DNA from: Salinisphaera sp963835375
GTDB taxonomy: Bacteria > Pseudomonadota > Gammaproteobacteria > Nevskiales > Salinisphaeraceae
Assembly (NCBI GenBank): GCA_963835375.1
Contig: CAWIGB010000013.1
Coordinates: 186,001 to 250,000 of the forward strand
Reading direction: 5' to 3'
Length of the DNA: 64,000 nucleotides
Both the position numbers and the translations under genes were made by a program. How positions within the stretch are numbered: position 1 is the stretch's first letter; each line of letters opens with the position of its first letter. The notes beneath the pieces are model-generated. The model ran no database searches. It had not been told where the DNA came from and saw only the letters and a program-made list of their open reading frames with translations. This document shows, piece after piece, positions 9,628 to 19,213 of the stretch.

Positions 9628-10667
9628 ATGCCCCCGCGATCTCGAGCAATCCAGCCACCGACACTCAGTGTCATTATCGCCGCTTATAATATTGCCGATT
9701 TCATCGGGGGATGTCTCGATTCCTTGGTCGTCGAGCCGCGTGGGGACCACGAAATCATAGTAGTGGATGACGGATCGACCGACGCCACTGCCGACATTGT
9801 GGCCGACCGAAGTACCCGATACCCGCAGATCCGGCTCATCCAGCGCGAAAACGGTGGCGCTGGGCGCGGCGCGCAACACCGGGATATCCGCTGCATCGGG
9901 CCAGTACCTGACGTTCATCGACGGAGACGATTGGGTCGAGCCCGGTTACATCGATACGTGCCTGGCCGAAATCTCGGCTAGCCCTGGAACCGAGCTTTGG
10001 GTCTTTGATTACATCGACATCACCTCCAGCGGTCGCTATCGGCAATCATGTGCTGCAGATTTCTGGTCTTGCCGAAATGCGGCTTGGAACAAGATCTATC
10101 GCCGGGATCTGATTGGCGAAGACAGATTCGATGAGGACATCCTGTACGAGGATCTGGCGGCGGTGCGCCCTTGGGTCGCCCGCGCCAAACAAAAGCTTCG
10201 GGTGAATCGAGCGCTCTACAACTACCGTAATTTGCGAGAGGGTTCGATCATGAGCTCGGTCGACACAACGCGTTTCTTCGATCTGTTCACCGCGGCCGGA
10301 TCGTTGCATTCAACGCATCGAAAGTTCGCTCGGCGCGCATGAAGCGCGGGACGCGCTGGGAAATGATTGGCGAAAGCGTTTCTATACAAGCGATGTATTC
10401 ATGCCCGGGCTGGTCGACTGGCCGCGCAAGATCGAAGAAGCCGCACTACGTCGGCGCTATGCCGCCGAGTTCACGACGCACATCAATGAGAATACCGATG
10501 GCATCAGCAAGCGTCTCCTGGCACGCGATTTCGGCTTCAAGATCGCCTTGGCGGCGCTGTGTTACGAGCATAGTGCCTTGGCCACCGGCGATTTTCTGCT
10601 TCATCGAATGGGGCGCATGAAGCGGCGATTGATGACCCGTCTCTCCAGTAACCGTCGTTCCGTATGA
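9628..10667 (+). CDS. family 2 glycosyltransferase, third member, two frameshifts
   Basis: The ATG at 9628 has GGAG nine bases upstream. Motifs are VDDGSTDAT, then, after a one-base shift near 9870, AARNTGISAASGQYLTFIDG and DDW, then YEDLAAVRPW. A second one-base shift near 10303 is needed to continue as CIQRIESSLGAHEARDALGN, then MPGLVDWPRK and HRMGRMKRRL, ending at 10667. The reconstructed protein has about 346 residues, like its neighbours. The stop overlaps the next start by four bases (ATGA), so it is co-translated with the fourth copy. Less similar in DNA to copies 1 and 2 than they are to each other. Confidence 0.75.
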
Positions 10668-11704
10668 CAACAGCCACAAGTAATTCGCCCCGCTACAGCC
10701 TGATAGTTGCGGCCTACAACGTCGAAAGCCTGATCAACGATTGTTTGGTATCGCTGCTATCGCAGCAGGAGGAGAACTACGAAATCATCGTAGTCAACGA
10801 TGGCTCGACTGATGGCACGCTCGACGTGGTCAAGACATTCGCCGAAGACCCTAGGTTGATCATCGTGGACAAACAGAACGGTGGCTTGAGCGACGCTCGG
10901 AATACCGGCATCGATACCGCTCGCGGCGACTACCTCATGTTTATCGACGGCGACGATTGGATCGAGCACGACACCTTGCTGTGCTTCGAAAAAACACTGG
11001 CTGCGGAACCCGAAGCCGATCTGCTGGTTTTCGGTTTCTACGAAGTCCACGGAACGACTCGATACCGTAGCCCGCACGTCGCCGATTTATGGCAAATGAC
11101 CGATTCCGCCTGTAACAAACTGTTTGCCCGAGCGCTATTCAACGATGTCCGATTCGACCGCGGCATCTGGTATGAAGATCTTGCGATCGTACCCATGCTG
11201 TTCGCTAGAGCCCGGCGGCCGGTTACCGTGCATGCACTGCTCTACAATTACCGGCGGGATCGCCCTGATTCCATCATGAACACGGTGGACTTGGATCGAG
11301 TTTATGATCTGCCTTTCGCCGCCCTACGCTGTGTCGAGCGCATTCACAGCGACGAAGCCGCCGGTCGTATCGCGCCCATGGCGCCACGCTTTGGCAAGGA
11401 CTGGGAACAACGCTTTCTTACCATCGAGATATTCATTCCCGGCGTGCTGCATCGTAGCCGGATGATCGCTGATCGCGCTACGCGCCGTCGCTATATCGAC
11501 GAGATGATGAAGCGATTTCCAAACCGTGCGGACATCAAGCTCGGCGTGGTGAACGAACGCTACGGTCGCAAGATGGCCCTCGGCGCCGCCTTCTACCGCT
11601 CGGGCTTGAATAGCATCGCGCACTTCATATTACATGACACGGGCGCGATCAAACGCTGGACTCAGAGCAAACTCAAGGCACTGGATCGAAGACGCGCCGG
11701 CTAG
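10664..11704 (+). CDS. family 2 glycosyltransferase, intact fourth member
   Basis: This 346-residue GT-A transferase has VNDGSTDGT, IDGDDW and YEDLAIVPML motifs, plus the helical C-terminal region ending HDTGAIKRWTQSKLKALDRR shared with the three genes before it. Its start overlaps the preceding stop by four bases. It is convergent with the GT4 gene ending at 11712, with seven bases between, and no terminator hairpin is visible in that gap. The four members presumably act at different steps of one glycan; donor and linkage are unknown. Confidence 0.85.
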   Translation: MTTATSNSPRYSLIVAAYNVESLINDCLVSLLSQQEENYEIIVVNDGSTDGTLDVVKTFAEDPRLIIVDKQNGGLSDARNTGIDTARGDYLMFIDGDDWIEHDTLLCFEKTLAAEPEADLLVFGFYEVHGTTRYRSPHVADLWQMTDSACNKLFARALFNDVRFDRGIWYEDLAIVPMLFARARRPVTVHALLYNYRRDRPDSIMNTVDLDRVYDLPFAALRCVERIHSDEAAGRIAPMAPRFGKDWEQRFLTIEIFIPGVLHRSRMIADRATRRRYIDEMMKRFPNRADIKLGVVNERYGRKMALGAAFYRSGLNSIAHFILHDTGAIKRWTQSKLKALDRRRAG

Positions 11705-11711
11705 CTCGACA

Positions 11712-12992
11712 TCAGACCGCGTCGCAGGCGTGCTTTGCCACCACGGAAGCAAGCAGATCAGTCAGCTGAGACGTGGTGGCCCGTCGCGAGTAACCTGACA
11801 CTTGTTCACGATGGGGAATGATGCTTGCCGACTGGCCCGACTCGATCAACTCCAAAAAGCGTTTCAAGCCTGAGGCGATGGATGCCACCGAATCGGCATC
11901 CACCCGGATACCGGCGTTTAATTCATTCAGAAGTGCTGCAGTATCGCCGCCGGGATCGACCAACGCCAGGATCGGGCGCTGAGTGCGCAGATATTCAAAC
12001 AGTTTAGCGGGCACTTGAAGATTGAACTCCTTGCCCTGAAGCAAAAGCAGGCCGTCAACAGCACGTTGCTCTTTGAGCGTCAGACCATGGGCCAACCGCG
12101 GTTCCAAAGAAACGAGATCCGCGATGCCGCGCTGTTGAATATCAAGTCGGTAGCGGGATTCATGCTGGCTGTTGCGTAATATGATTTGCACGCGGCCTGC
12201 ATCGATGAGGCCTGACTGCTTGAGCAACTGCAACGCGTCGAACAACATGCCCGGGTCGCGGCCGTCCGGATATAGATGCCCGCTGTGCAGCAGACGAATC
12301 GGGGACGATGCGGCCGACGAAGCATGGTGTTCGCCGGGCGGCTCGGCCGATTCGTCAAAACCGTTGGGCAGAATACTCACCCGCCCCGCCAGATCGGGAT
12401 ATCGACGCTTGGCCTCCCGACAGGCACCGGGCGTCACGAACACGATATGGTCTGCCTTTTTCATTGTTTGACGCTCTATCCAGCATTGCGCGCGGCGTTG
12501 GACAGACGCCCCCGTCGGACGCATGGGATCGCGAAACTCGGCGATCCAAGGCAGGCCGCTCATAGTGGCCAGCGCGTCCGCAATAAGATGTGCCGTCGGG
12601 ATTGGATACGTCGACCAGATGGCCTCAATGGGATATTGCCGAATCAGCCGCATCCCGACAGCTATCGCGCTCGGCGCCCAGCTGATCCAGCGGTCTGGCG
12701 CAGCGGTGACCGAGGCGTACCGCCCTCGCCAGCCAAGGTGGCGCTTGGCGTCGAGCGCCCAGCTTCGATGCAAGCTCGCTTGCTCAGGCGGCGTCGAGCC
12801 CGACTCGCATTCGGCATAGGCAAATGCCGAAGGCGCAAGGACATGGGCACGCCAGCCATAGGCCGGCAAATGCGCGGCGAACGCGCGCGTGCGCAGTGCG
12901 CCCGCCGAAGCGGCAATCGGCGGATAATGAAACGCCACCATCAGAACCAGGCGCGACCCCCCGTCAAAGCCTTTATCTTTCTGCATAATCAT
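11712..12992 (-). CDS. GT-B glycosyltransferase, family 4
   Basis: The protein has 426 residues. The N-terminal half begins VLMVAFHYPPIAASAGALRT, typical of GT4 enzymes that bind the acceptor through a glycine-rich loop. The C-terminal half carries LLHSGHLYPDGRD and the nucleotide-sugar binding region LQVPAKLFEYLRTQRPILAL. The usual EX7E motif is reduced to a K-x-F-E-Y form, as in several WbuB-like members. It is the last gene of the long - strand series, 15 bases after the O-ligase-like gene. It probably adds a side sugar to the exopolysaccharide. Confidence 0.75.
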   Translation of the reverse strand: MIMQKDKGFDGGSRLVLMVAFHYPPIAASAGALRTRAFAAHLPAYGWRAHVLAPSAFAYAECESGSTPPEQASLHRSWALDAKRHLGWRGRYASVTAAPDRWISWAPSAIAVGMRLIRQYPIEAIWSTYPIPTAHLIADALATMSGLPWIAEFRDPMRPTGASVQRRAQCWIERQTMKKADHIVFVTPGACREAKRRYPDLAGRVSILPNGFDESAEPPGEHHASSAASSPIRLLHSGHLYPDGRDPGMLFDALQLLKQSGLIDAGRVQIILRNSQHESRYRLDIQQRGIADLVSLEPRLAHGLTLKEQRAVDGLLLLQGKEFNLQVPAKLFEYLRTQRPILALVDPGGDTAALLNELNAGIRVDADSVASIASGLKRFLELIESGQSASIIPHREQVSGYSRRATTSQLTDLLASVVAKHACDAV

Positions 12993-13007
12993 CGTCGCGA
13001 CGCACTC

Positions 13008-14426
13008 TTACCAAGGCGGCAGATCTTGCATCCCCGAGCTGCTCGACGGCCGCCTGTCAGGGCTGCGCGCGCTCGGCGGAAGGTGGCCACCGCGGGCTTT
13101 GCGTTCGCCCTCAGATGCGACCGAATTGCTCGGGCCAGGGCGCGAGCGAACTGGCGTGGCATGCTTGGCGCGATGCTGATGTTCGGTTACCAACCGCGTC
13201 ATGATGACTTGTATGACCGCAACCAGTGCCATCATTTGATAGTAGATATCAATGTAGGGCATGGGCAGCAGCGCGCCAGCCGCGGTGAACCCAATGAGGC
13301 TGACCTGAAGCATAGCCGCGAGATCACCCAACCATCGTAGCTCTGGCCCCGCCCTCGCCTGCTTCTTGACACGGGCAAGACCGATATAGCCCGTCACGAG
13401 CAGTAATACGAAAAATGCCAGTCCGACAAAGCCCTGCTCGCCCAGCACTTCGAAAAAGATACTGTGGATGGCGCGATGCGTCGCACCCGGCGGCCCGTAG
13501 GTATTCCACATGTTGTCGCTGGCCCAGACTTCGAAGCCACCACCGAATAACGGATGTGCCATAGCCACGTTCGTTGCGAACTTCCACGAGTCGATTCGCC
13601 CTTCGGAGGAACTATCTTGTTGATAGTTGCTGATGCTGTTGATTCGGGAGAAATACTGCTGCGGCATGAACGACATCAGCGCCACCACAAGGGCCGGCGC
13701 TACAATAAGCAAGCCCAGTCGTTGGCGGCTCTTAAGAATCAGCATGAAACCGACAACGCCAAGCGCGAGAAAACCGCCGCGCGAGTACGTGCCGACGACG
13801 GACACCGCGGTCAGCCCCATGACCACCCATAATCCCTGCCGCACCCAACGATTCTCGGCATAGAGCTGCACATAACGCATCAGCGGCAAGATCATGCACA
13901 TGACCATGGCGAAGGCATTGTTATCGGTAAAGAAACTCTGCTCCGGCCCCATCACGTGATAACTGCCGCCCGTAAGCAGGGTGAACAGCCCGCCTTTCGC
14001 CCCCCAGAAGCCGAACGAACCGACGATGACCCAGACCACCCACTGCAGTTTCTCTTGATCGGTCACCAGCATGGCAGTGACATACGCCATGACCATCATC
14101 TTGGCGAATTCGGTGTACCGCTGAAACGCAAGATCGGGCAAAGCCGCCTGGGTCGTAGCAATCGTCGCCCAGATCAGAAACAAGGTCATGAGTATGACCG
14201 TTGGCTTCATCGGCAGCATCTGGCGCTGGCGCGGCTGAACAAGCAGACCCGTCAGCGTGACCACCGCCACGATCATCACCCACGGGAAATCCGTGCCAAA
14301 GCCCCAGGCCAGCCGATGCGGGTTGAGATAACTGAACGTCATCCAGAGCAACAGCCCGATGATTGGGCGCACGAACGCCATCGGCAGGGTGGCCGCCACG
14401 AACATCAACAGTGCGAGCGAGCGCAT
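13008..14426 (-). CDS. putative O-glycosylation ligase, exosortase A-associated (O-antigen ligase/Wzy family)
   Basis: The protein has 473 residues with about ten membrane segments. I start at ATG 14426 (MRSLALLMFVAATLPMAFVR); sequence upstream in the same frame is the antisense of the neighbour. A large periplasmic loop contains SSEGRIDSWKFATNVAMAHP, LFGGGFEVW and THRAIHSIFFEVLGEQG, matching the Wzy_C/O-antigen ligase pattern. XrtA loci typically encode such a protein (named O-glycosylation ligase, exosortase A-associated), inferred to polymerise or transfer the glycan in the periplasm. The last 50 residues are hydrophilic, Ser/Pro/Arg-rich and cytoplasmic. It follows the toroid-fold gene by two bases. 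Confidence 0.85.
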   Translation of the reverse strand: MRSLALLMFVAATLPMAFVRPIIGLLLWMTFSYLNPHRLAWGFGTDFPWVMIVAVVTLTGLLVQPRQRQMLPMKPTVILMTLFLIWATIATTQAALPDLAFQRYTEFAKMMVMAYVTAMLVTDQEKLQWVVWVIVGSFGFWGAKGGLFTLLTGGSYHVMGPEQSFFTDNNAFAMVMCMILPLMRYVQLYAENRWVRQGLWVVMGLTAVSVVGTYSRGGFLALGVVGFMLILKSRQRLGLLIVAPALVVALMSFMPQQYFSRINSISNYQQDSSSEGRIDSWKFATNVAMAHPLFGGGFEVWASDNMWNTYGPPGATHRAIHSIFFEVLGEQGFVGLAFFVLLLVTGYIGLARVKKQARAGPELRWLGDLAAMLQVSLIGFTAAGALLPMPYIDIYYQMMALVAVIQVIMTRLVTEHQHRAKHATPVRSRPGPSNSVASEGERKARGGHLPPSARSPDRRPSSSSGMQDLPPW

Positions 14427-14428
14427 GG

Positions 14429-15631
14429 TCAGCGGACCTCGGAAACAAGCATGAGCGCGTCCATGAAGAACTTGGCCGCCCAGTTCGGATAGCGATACCC
14501 CATGTAACCACCCTGCCGGGGGTAGGAGCCGGCAATGGCGCCCCGTCGTGCAAGATCCATTGTCGCAACGTCCTGGGTCGACTGCACGAATTCGATCGCT
14601 CGGGTCGCGGGCTCGATCCAGCGCGATTCGCGATCCAGTCGGGCCAGCTGCAACCACGCATAGGCGATCTGGACATCGCCGGTCAGGCAACTCCAGGGCG
14701 CGGCCGATCGCCACTGCGCATCCAGCCGTCCGGGCAGGCCGCCATCGCGACGTTGCCGTTCAGCGATCCGCTCAAGGCCGAGACGCGCTGCATCGACAAG
14801 ATGCGAGTCGCCGAGCCGCACACCGGCCTCCAGCATCGCCTGCAGCGTATAGCCGAGCGTATGCGTAAGCGGCCGGCGATTATCCTCGAGATCGTTGTTC
14901 TCGAACCAGCCATTGGGACGCATCTGGGTGAGCGCCCAGTTCAAATTGGCACGCGCGGCGTCACTGTAGCGCGGCTCATCCAGCGCGCGCGCTGCATCGA
15001 GCAAACCGAGGGCGGTCCGGGTGTTGTAGGTGTTGAGCGGATGGGTGGCAAACGGCGACCCGTATCGTCGCCAGGCCCCGTCCTCGTCCTGTACCGAAAC
15101 CAGCCACTCGGCAGCGCGGTCCAGTGAATCGGCAAAACGCGGCTCGCCGGTTCGCTCGAATGCCGCTGCCCAGCCGAAAAGAACCTGGCCGGTATTGAAC
15201 ACCGTGGGCACCAACTGCGGCGCCGCAAGCGTGCCGGCACAGACAGCGCCATTGTCCAGCTGCACGTCGGACTCCCAATGCGCCATCCGCGTTGCCCGGT
15301 CGAAATAGCGGGTCTCGCCGGAATGGTCGGCGTACGCATAGAACGTCGGAATAATGTACCCGGTAGTCTCCGGATAAGAGGCCTCCCAGCGCTTGCGCTC
15401 GGCATCATAGAACGCCGGCACCCCACCGTATTGCCCCACGTCCTGCGCACGGGCCAGCCACTCGGCCGCTTCTCGAAGATGGGTTTCCGGATCGGACACG
15501 GGGTGTCGTCCGCGATGCGTCAGGCGGCATAATTCATGGCCCAGCCAACGTGGATGCGCCCGCTCCAGAAGCGCGCCGATCAAGAGACTCGCCCCACCAC
15601 CCGGGTGAAACGCGCTCGTGCCCGGTCGCAT
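14429..15631 (-). CDS. alpha/alpha-toroid protein (prenyltransferase/squalene-oxidase repeat-like), XrtA-locus associated
   Basis: This 400-residue soluble protein is built of repeated helix pairs with LARAQDVGQYGGVPAFY, WLVSVQDEDGAWRRYGS and RQRRDGGLPGRLD. The recurring Q-x(3-5)-G-x-W/F pattern is typical of toroid folds (squalene cyclase, prenyltransferase beta, some glycan lyases/epimerases). No DXDD cyclase motif is visible, so terpene chemistry is unlikely. The ATG at 15631 lies inside the 3' end of the ATP-grasp gene (52-base overlap), so the two are tightly coupled. The function is unknown; sugar epimerisation or lyase action is only a possibility. Confidence 0.6.
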   Translation of the reverse strand: MRPGTSAFHPGGGASLLIGALLERAHPRWLGHELCRLTHRGRHPVSDPETHLREAAEWLARAQDVGQYGGVPAFYDAERKRWEASYPETTGYIIPTFYAYADHSGETRYFDRATRMAHWESDVQLDNGAVCAGTLAAPQLVPTVFNTGQVLFGWAAAFERTGEPRFADSLDRAAEWLVSVQDEDGAWRRYGSPFATHPLNTYNTRTALGLLDAARALDEPRYSDAARANLNWALTQMRPNGWFENNDLEDNRRPLTHTLGYTLQAMLEAGVRLGDSHLVDAARLGLERIAERQRRDGGLPGRLDAQWRSAAPWSCLTGDVQIAYAWLQLARLDRESRWIEPATRAIEFVQSTQDVATMDLARRGAIAGSYPRQGGYMGYRYPNWAAKFFMDALMLVSEVR

Positions 15632-16791
15632 AGATCAAGCAACGCGGGCACTGGATCGTTGCGGCGCCAGAGCGCGTCGACCACTCGCGCGCCGGATGCG
15701 GCCGGCCGGGCAATTTCCGTTTGCGCCGCCGCTGCATTCGCATCGGCCATCGGGTCTTTCCATATCCGGACCGGCGCAACCGGCATCGTGCGCGGCGCAT
15801 CGAGACCCAGCGCCTGCCGATACGCCGCCCATGGCAGGTTCACGCCGTTCAACGTGGCGACTTCCTCCTGATGATCGGTACGCCCGATGGTCGGCTCGAT
15901 CATGACGTATTCCTGAGTATCCGCGCGCCATTTGTACTCCATGCCCGCGAGCCCGACCACGCCCTGCTCGCGAAAGAAGCGCGTGGTGATGGGCGCCAGC
16001 ACCGCCGCCGCTTCGGGCGCGGCGACACAGCGCGCCGTGCCACCGGTCTGACGTGGCCAGGCACGCAGTTTACGGCCCACGAACGATACCGGATCGCGAT
16101 CGTCATCGGCCAGGCACTGCAGGCAGAAGTAGATTGTCGAGTCATCGCCTTCGACCCACTCCTGAACGATCAGATCATCCGAGACGGCCAGCATATGCTG
16201 TAACCGATCGCGCGCGGCGTCGATCGAGTCCATGTGAGTGGCACGAGGGAAATGCGCAAGAAATGCCGGCTGGCGTCCTGCCGGCTTGATCACCAGCGGG
16301 GGCACAAGCGTCGAGAGCGAGTCCAGATCGGCCACTGAACGAATGCGCCGCGTTCGAGGGACGGCATATCCGCCCGCCTCGGCCGCTGCATGAAAGCGAT
16401 CCTTGTGCAGCAGGCGGTCCACGGTATCCTCCGAGGGAAGCAGCAGAACATAGTCCTGCTCGAGGCGCGTGCGCTGCTCCGAAACGGCCGCAACCTTTTC
16501 CTCTTCGGTCAGAATCAGAGGACGGCGCAGACCAGGATATCGCGCAGCCCAATCCGCCAGTGCATCGACGACGTTTTCCGACCGGCTGTCATCGTAGCGG
16601 CGAAACTTGACATGCCGACTGCGCGCGGCCGGCATATCACGCGAACCCGCTAACAGATCCACCGCCACGTTGGCGCTCGCCAGACTACGCGCCACGCCCA
16701 GCGCATTGAGACCGCCGCCGACGACTACGGCCGCCGGTCCCTCGGCGGGCGGCCGGCGAAAGCTCAACTGCCGCAAGCGCTTCATGGTCAT
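15580..16791 (-). CDS. ATP-grasp carboxylate-amine ligase-like protein
   Basis: The 403 residues begin with a Rossmann segment (AAVVVGGGLNALGVARSLAS). The ATP-grasp core follows: PPLVIKPAG (phosphate-binding strand), DDLIVQEWVEGDDSTIYFCL (hinge and metal ligands) and GMEYKWRADTQEYVMIEPTI (Mg-binding E-x-N-like strand). The family ligates a carboxylate to an amine, so it could attach an amino acid to a uronic acid of the polymer; that step is inference. Its ATG overlaps the upstream GT4 stop by four bases and it overlaps the downstream toroid gene. Specific substrate unknown. Confidence 0.65.
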   Translation of the reverse strand: MTMKRLRQLSFRRPPAEGPAAVVVGGGLNALGVARSLASANVAVDLLAGSRDMPAARSRHVKFRRYDDSRSENVVDALADWAARYPGLRRPLILTEEEKVAAVSEQRTRLEQDYVLLLPSEDTVDRLLHKDRFHAAAEAGGYAVPRTRRIRSVADLDSLSTLVPPLVIKPAGRQPAFLAHFPRATHMDSIDAARDRLQHMLAVSDDLIVQEWVEGDDSTIYFCLQCLADDDRDPVSFVGRKLRAWPRQTGGTARCVAAPEAAAVLAPITTRFFREQGVVGLAGMEYKWRADTQEYVMIEPTIGRTDHQEEVATLNGVNLPWAAYRQALGLDAPRTMPVAPVRIWKDPMADANAAAAQTEIARPAASGARVVDALWRRNDPVPALLDLCDRARARFTRVVGRVS

Positions 16792-17972
16792 CGCGCTCCG
16801 GGCGCGGCCCCTGCGGCGCCGGCGCCGAGCTCTTCGGCAATCGACACGACCCGCCGCGCATTGGCCGCCCAGCTGAGATCACGCGAGATCAGCGAGGCCC
16901 GCGCAGCCTCGCCCAATCTCGCACGCAAAGGGTCATCTTCGATCAGTCGACGCATGGCAGCCTTGAAGGCGTCTCTCGAGCCCGGCTCGAACAGGACGGC
17001 GTCGTGGTCGTTCGTCAGGATCTCGCCCAAGTTCGGCTGATCGGGCGCGATGATCGCCTTGCCGCAGGCCATGTACTCGAACAATTTCAACGGCGAGGCA
17101 TAAGCGACCACATTGGGCAGCATGGCCACATCGAACGCATTGACGTAACGCTGTACGTCGTCGCGATCGACCACCCCCGTGACGGTCACGCGATCGGCCA
17201 CACCCACGGCTTCAGCCTGGTTTCGCAATGCCTCGGTGACCGGCCCATCGCCGACCAGCAGGAAGTGCAGGGATCGCGCGTCGCGATATTCGGCCAGCAA
17301 CTCGATCACGGCATCCAGACCGTGCCATTCCCGCGCGAAGCCGACGAAGCCGATCACGGTGGTGTGCGGATCGAGGCCGAGCCGTGTCTTGGCGGCCGCG
17401 GCGTCGACATCCGGAGCGAATCGCCGATGGTTGATGCCGTTTGGCGTGACCGTGATCCGCGACGGCGCGACGCCGGCATCGACGACCTGATCGGCCAGCA
17501 CGCGCGTCACGGCGAACACATGATCAGCCGCGCGCCAGGCGCGCTGTTCGGTCCAGCGCGCTAGCGACGCCAGCCTGAGCCCACCATAGGCCGACCGCTC
17601 GGCGAACAGCGGCGCATTGATCTCAAGCAGCAACGGCACGCCGAAACGACGGCGCGCGATGGCGCCGGACAGCAGCGACAGGTTGTACCGCTCATAGATG
17701 ACGTCCGGTCGGAATTCACGGATCGCTCGCGCCAGGCGCGTATAGTCGACACCGTTGTAGCCGAATTCCATCAGCTCGTAGATCGAGCCCGGGATGCGGG
17801 CCTTGAGCTTCGATACGAGGCCGGATTCGCCGCCGAACTCGCGTTGTTCGAACCCCTCGGGGCCGACAATGCGGACCTCATGGCCCTCGGCACGCAGCGC
17901 ATCGACCATTTCCTCGATGTGTACGTACTGCCCGTCCTTGGATCCGATCCGGTGGTGATACAGGATCTTCAT
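16788..17972 (-). CDS. GT-B glycosyltransferase, family 4, XrtA operon
   Basis: The 394 residues start MKILYHHRIGSKDGQYVHIE, and the G-Q-Y-V-H loop is a recurrent feature of exosortase-associated GT4 enzymes. The C-terminal domain has VTPNGINHRRF, GFVGFAREWHGLDAVIELLA and the donor-site region ASPLKLFEYMACGKAIIAP (K-x-F-E-Y-M-A form of EX7E). It is cytoplasmic and adds one sugar to the lipid-linked unit; donor unknown. Its ATG overlaps the preceding gene's stop by four bases, and its own stop overlaps the ATP-grasp start, so the whole set is co-translated. Confidence 0.8.
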   Translation of the reverse strand: MKILYHHRIGSKDGQYVHIEEMVDALRAEGHEVRIVGPEGFEQREFGGESGLVSKLKARIPGSIYELMEFGYNGVDYTRLARAIREFRPDVIYERYNLSLLSGAIARRRFGVPLLLEINAPLFAERSAYGGLRLASLARWTEQRAWRAADHVFAVTRVLADQVVDAGVAPSRITVTPNGINHRRFAPDVDAAAAKTRLGLDPHTTVIGFVGFAREWHGLDAVIELLAEYRDARSLHFLLVGDGPVTEALRNQAEAVGVADRVTVTGVVDRDDVQRYVNAFDVAMLPNVVAYASPLKLFEYMACGKAIIAPDQPNLGEILTNDHDAVLFEPGSRDAFKAAMRRLIEDDPLRARLGEAARASLISRDLSWAANARRVVSIAEELGAGAAGAAPGAR

Positions 17973-19213
17973 GACGTGCCCGACCCCGGTTCGCCCGGCC
18001 GGCTCTCATCCAGCGCGACGCCGGTAAGCCGTGAAAAGATCGCCAATTGGCCGCGTGTCGTGGGCTCCCAGCCAAATTGCTCGGCGTACCGGCGGCGCGC
18101 CGCGCGGCCGTGCTCATCCAGCGCTTCGGCCGCCTGCAGCTGGTGCCAGCACTCGATCATGGCCCCGGCGTCCCGCGAAGCCATCAGATAACCCGCCGGT
18201 AGACCGCCCATGATCTCCGGAATACCGCCCACCGCCGTCGCGATGATGGCGCAGCCACAGGCGAGCGCCTCGAGCAGCACATTCGGCATCCCCTCCCGAT
18301 CCGCGGCATGCATGAGCACATCCGCGGCCGAGAAGTAATCGGGCAGATCGTCGTGCGCCACCGCGCCAACGAAGCGCACGCGCTCCGCGACACCGCGCCG
18401 CTCGGCCTGCGCTTTCAGCAACCCCGCATCTTCGCCCTCGCCAATCAACAGGAGCGTCGCGTCGGCGTTCTCCGCCAAGGCATCGATCGCTATGTGCATG
18501 CCCTTGCTTTCGGTCAGACGACCGACACACAGCCATACCGGGCCCGATAAACCGAAGCGCGTTCGCAGCGCTGTCCGATCGCCGGGTATGAATCGGGCCA
18601 GGTCCACGCCGTTGCGCAGGGCAGCGATACGTCCACGGCCGATGCCGAGCGTATCGGCCATGCGGTCACCCAACGCGCGCGAGACCGCGATCAACGCGCC
18701 CGCCCGGTCGACGGCCCGGCGTATCTGGCGCCACGGGCCGGGCATGGACGCAATCACATTGATATCGGTGCCGCGCGCCGTCATCACCACCGGACGCTTG
18801 AACCGATCCGCAGCCATGACCGCGGCGACTCCGTCCGGGTAGACGTAGTGGGCATCGATCAAGTCGAAATCGAAGCCGTCAGCACGAAGCCGCGATAGCG
18901 CTCGACCGATCGTGCGCGAGAGCGTGTGCGGAACCATCGTCATGCCGATTTTGGGTATGACCACGTATCGGGGGTGTTCGATCCGAATACCGTAACGGAC
19001 CTCGCGTCGCGGCACGGCGGCAAGCCGTGCATAGCTGCCGAAGCGCGGATGAGAGGAAAAGAACCAGGGCACCGGGGCAATCACACGGACATCGATCGCT
19101 CCACTTTCCACCAGCCCTCGCAGTCGTTCCTCCACAAACACACCATGGTGCGGTTGTTCGGCGTTCGGATACAGCGTGGTCACCAGCGCTACGCGGATGG
19201 GACGGTGATTCAT
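17969..19213 (-). CDS. GT-B glycosyltransferase, family 4, XrtA operon
   Basis: I start at ATG 19213, whose ATGA overlaps the amidotransferase stop; the longer frame upstream is antisense noise. 414 residues. N-terminal VALVTTLYPNAEQPHHGVFV is typical of the GT4 group (glycogen-synthase-like and PEP-CTERM-associated). The donor domain has LRNGVDLARFIPGDR, CVGRLTESKGMHIAIDALA and EGMPNVLLEALACGCAIIAT, a good EX7E motif (E-G-M-P-N-V-L-L-E). It likely extends the XrtA polysaccharide. Coupling at both ends places it firmly in the operon. Confidence 0.82.
   Translation of the reverse strand: MNHRPIRVALVTTLYPNAEQPHHGVFVEERLRGLVESGAIDVRVIAPVPWFFSSHPRFGSYARLAAVPRREVRYGIRIEHPRYVVIPKIGMTMVPHTLSRTIGRALSRLRADGFDFDLIDAHYVYPDGVAAVMAADRFKRPVVMTARGTDINVIASMPGPWRQIRRAVDRAGALIAVSRALGDRMADTLGIGRGRIAALRNGVDLARFIPGDRTALRTRFGLSGPVWLCVGRLTESKGMHIAIDALAENADATLLLIGEGEDAGLLKAQAERRGVAERVRFVGAVAHDDLPDYFSAADVLMHAADREGMPNVLLEALACGCAIIATAVGGIPEIMGGLPAGYLMASRDAGAMIECWHQLQAAEALDEHGRAARRRYAEQFGWEPTTRGQLAIFSRLTGVALDESRPGEPGSGTS

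Noticed and set aside
12276..13340. 354-residue open frame on the + strand
   Set aside because: It is antisense to the GT4 gene (11712-12992) and the end of the O-ligase-like gene; composition is Arg/Pro/His-rich with no family motif.
14427..14714. N-terminal extension of the O-ligase-like protein
   Set aside because: The extra 96 residues are the shadow of the toroid-protein gene; the hydrophobic start MRSLALLMFV fits the family.
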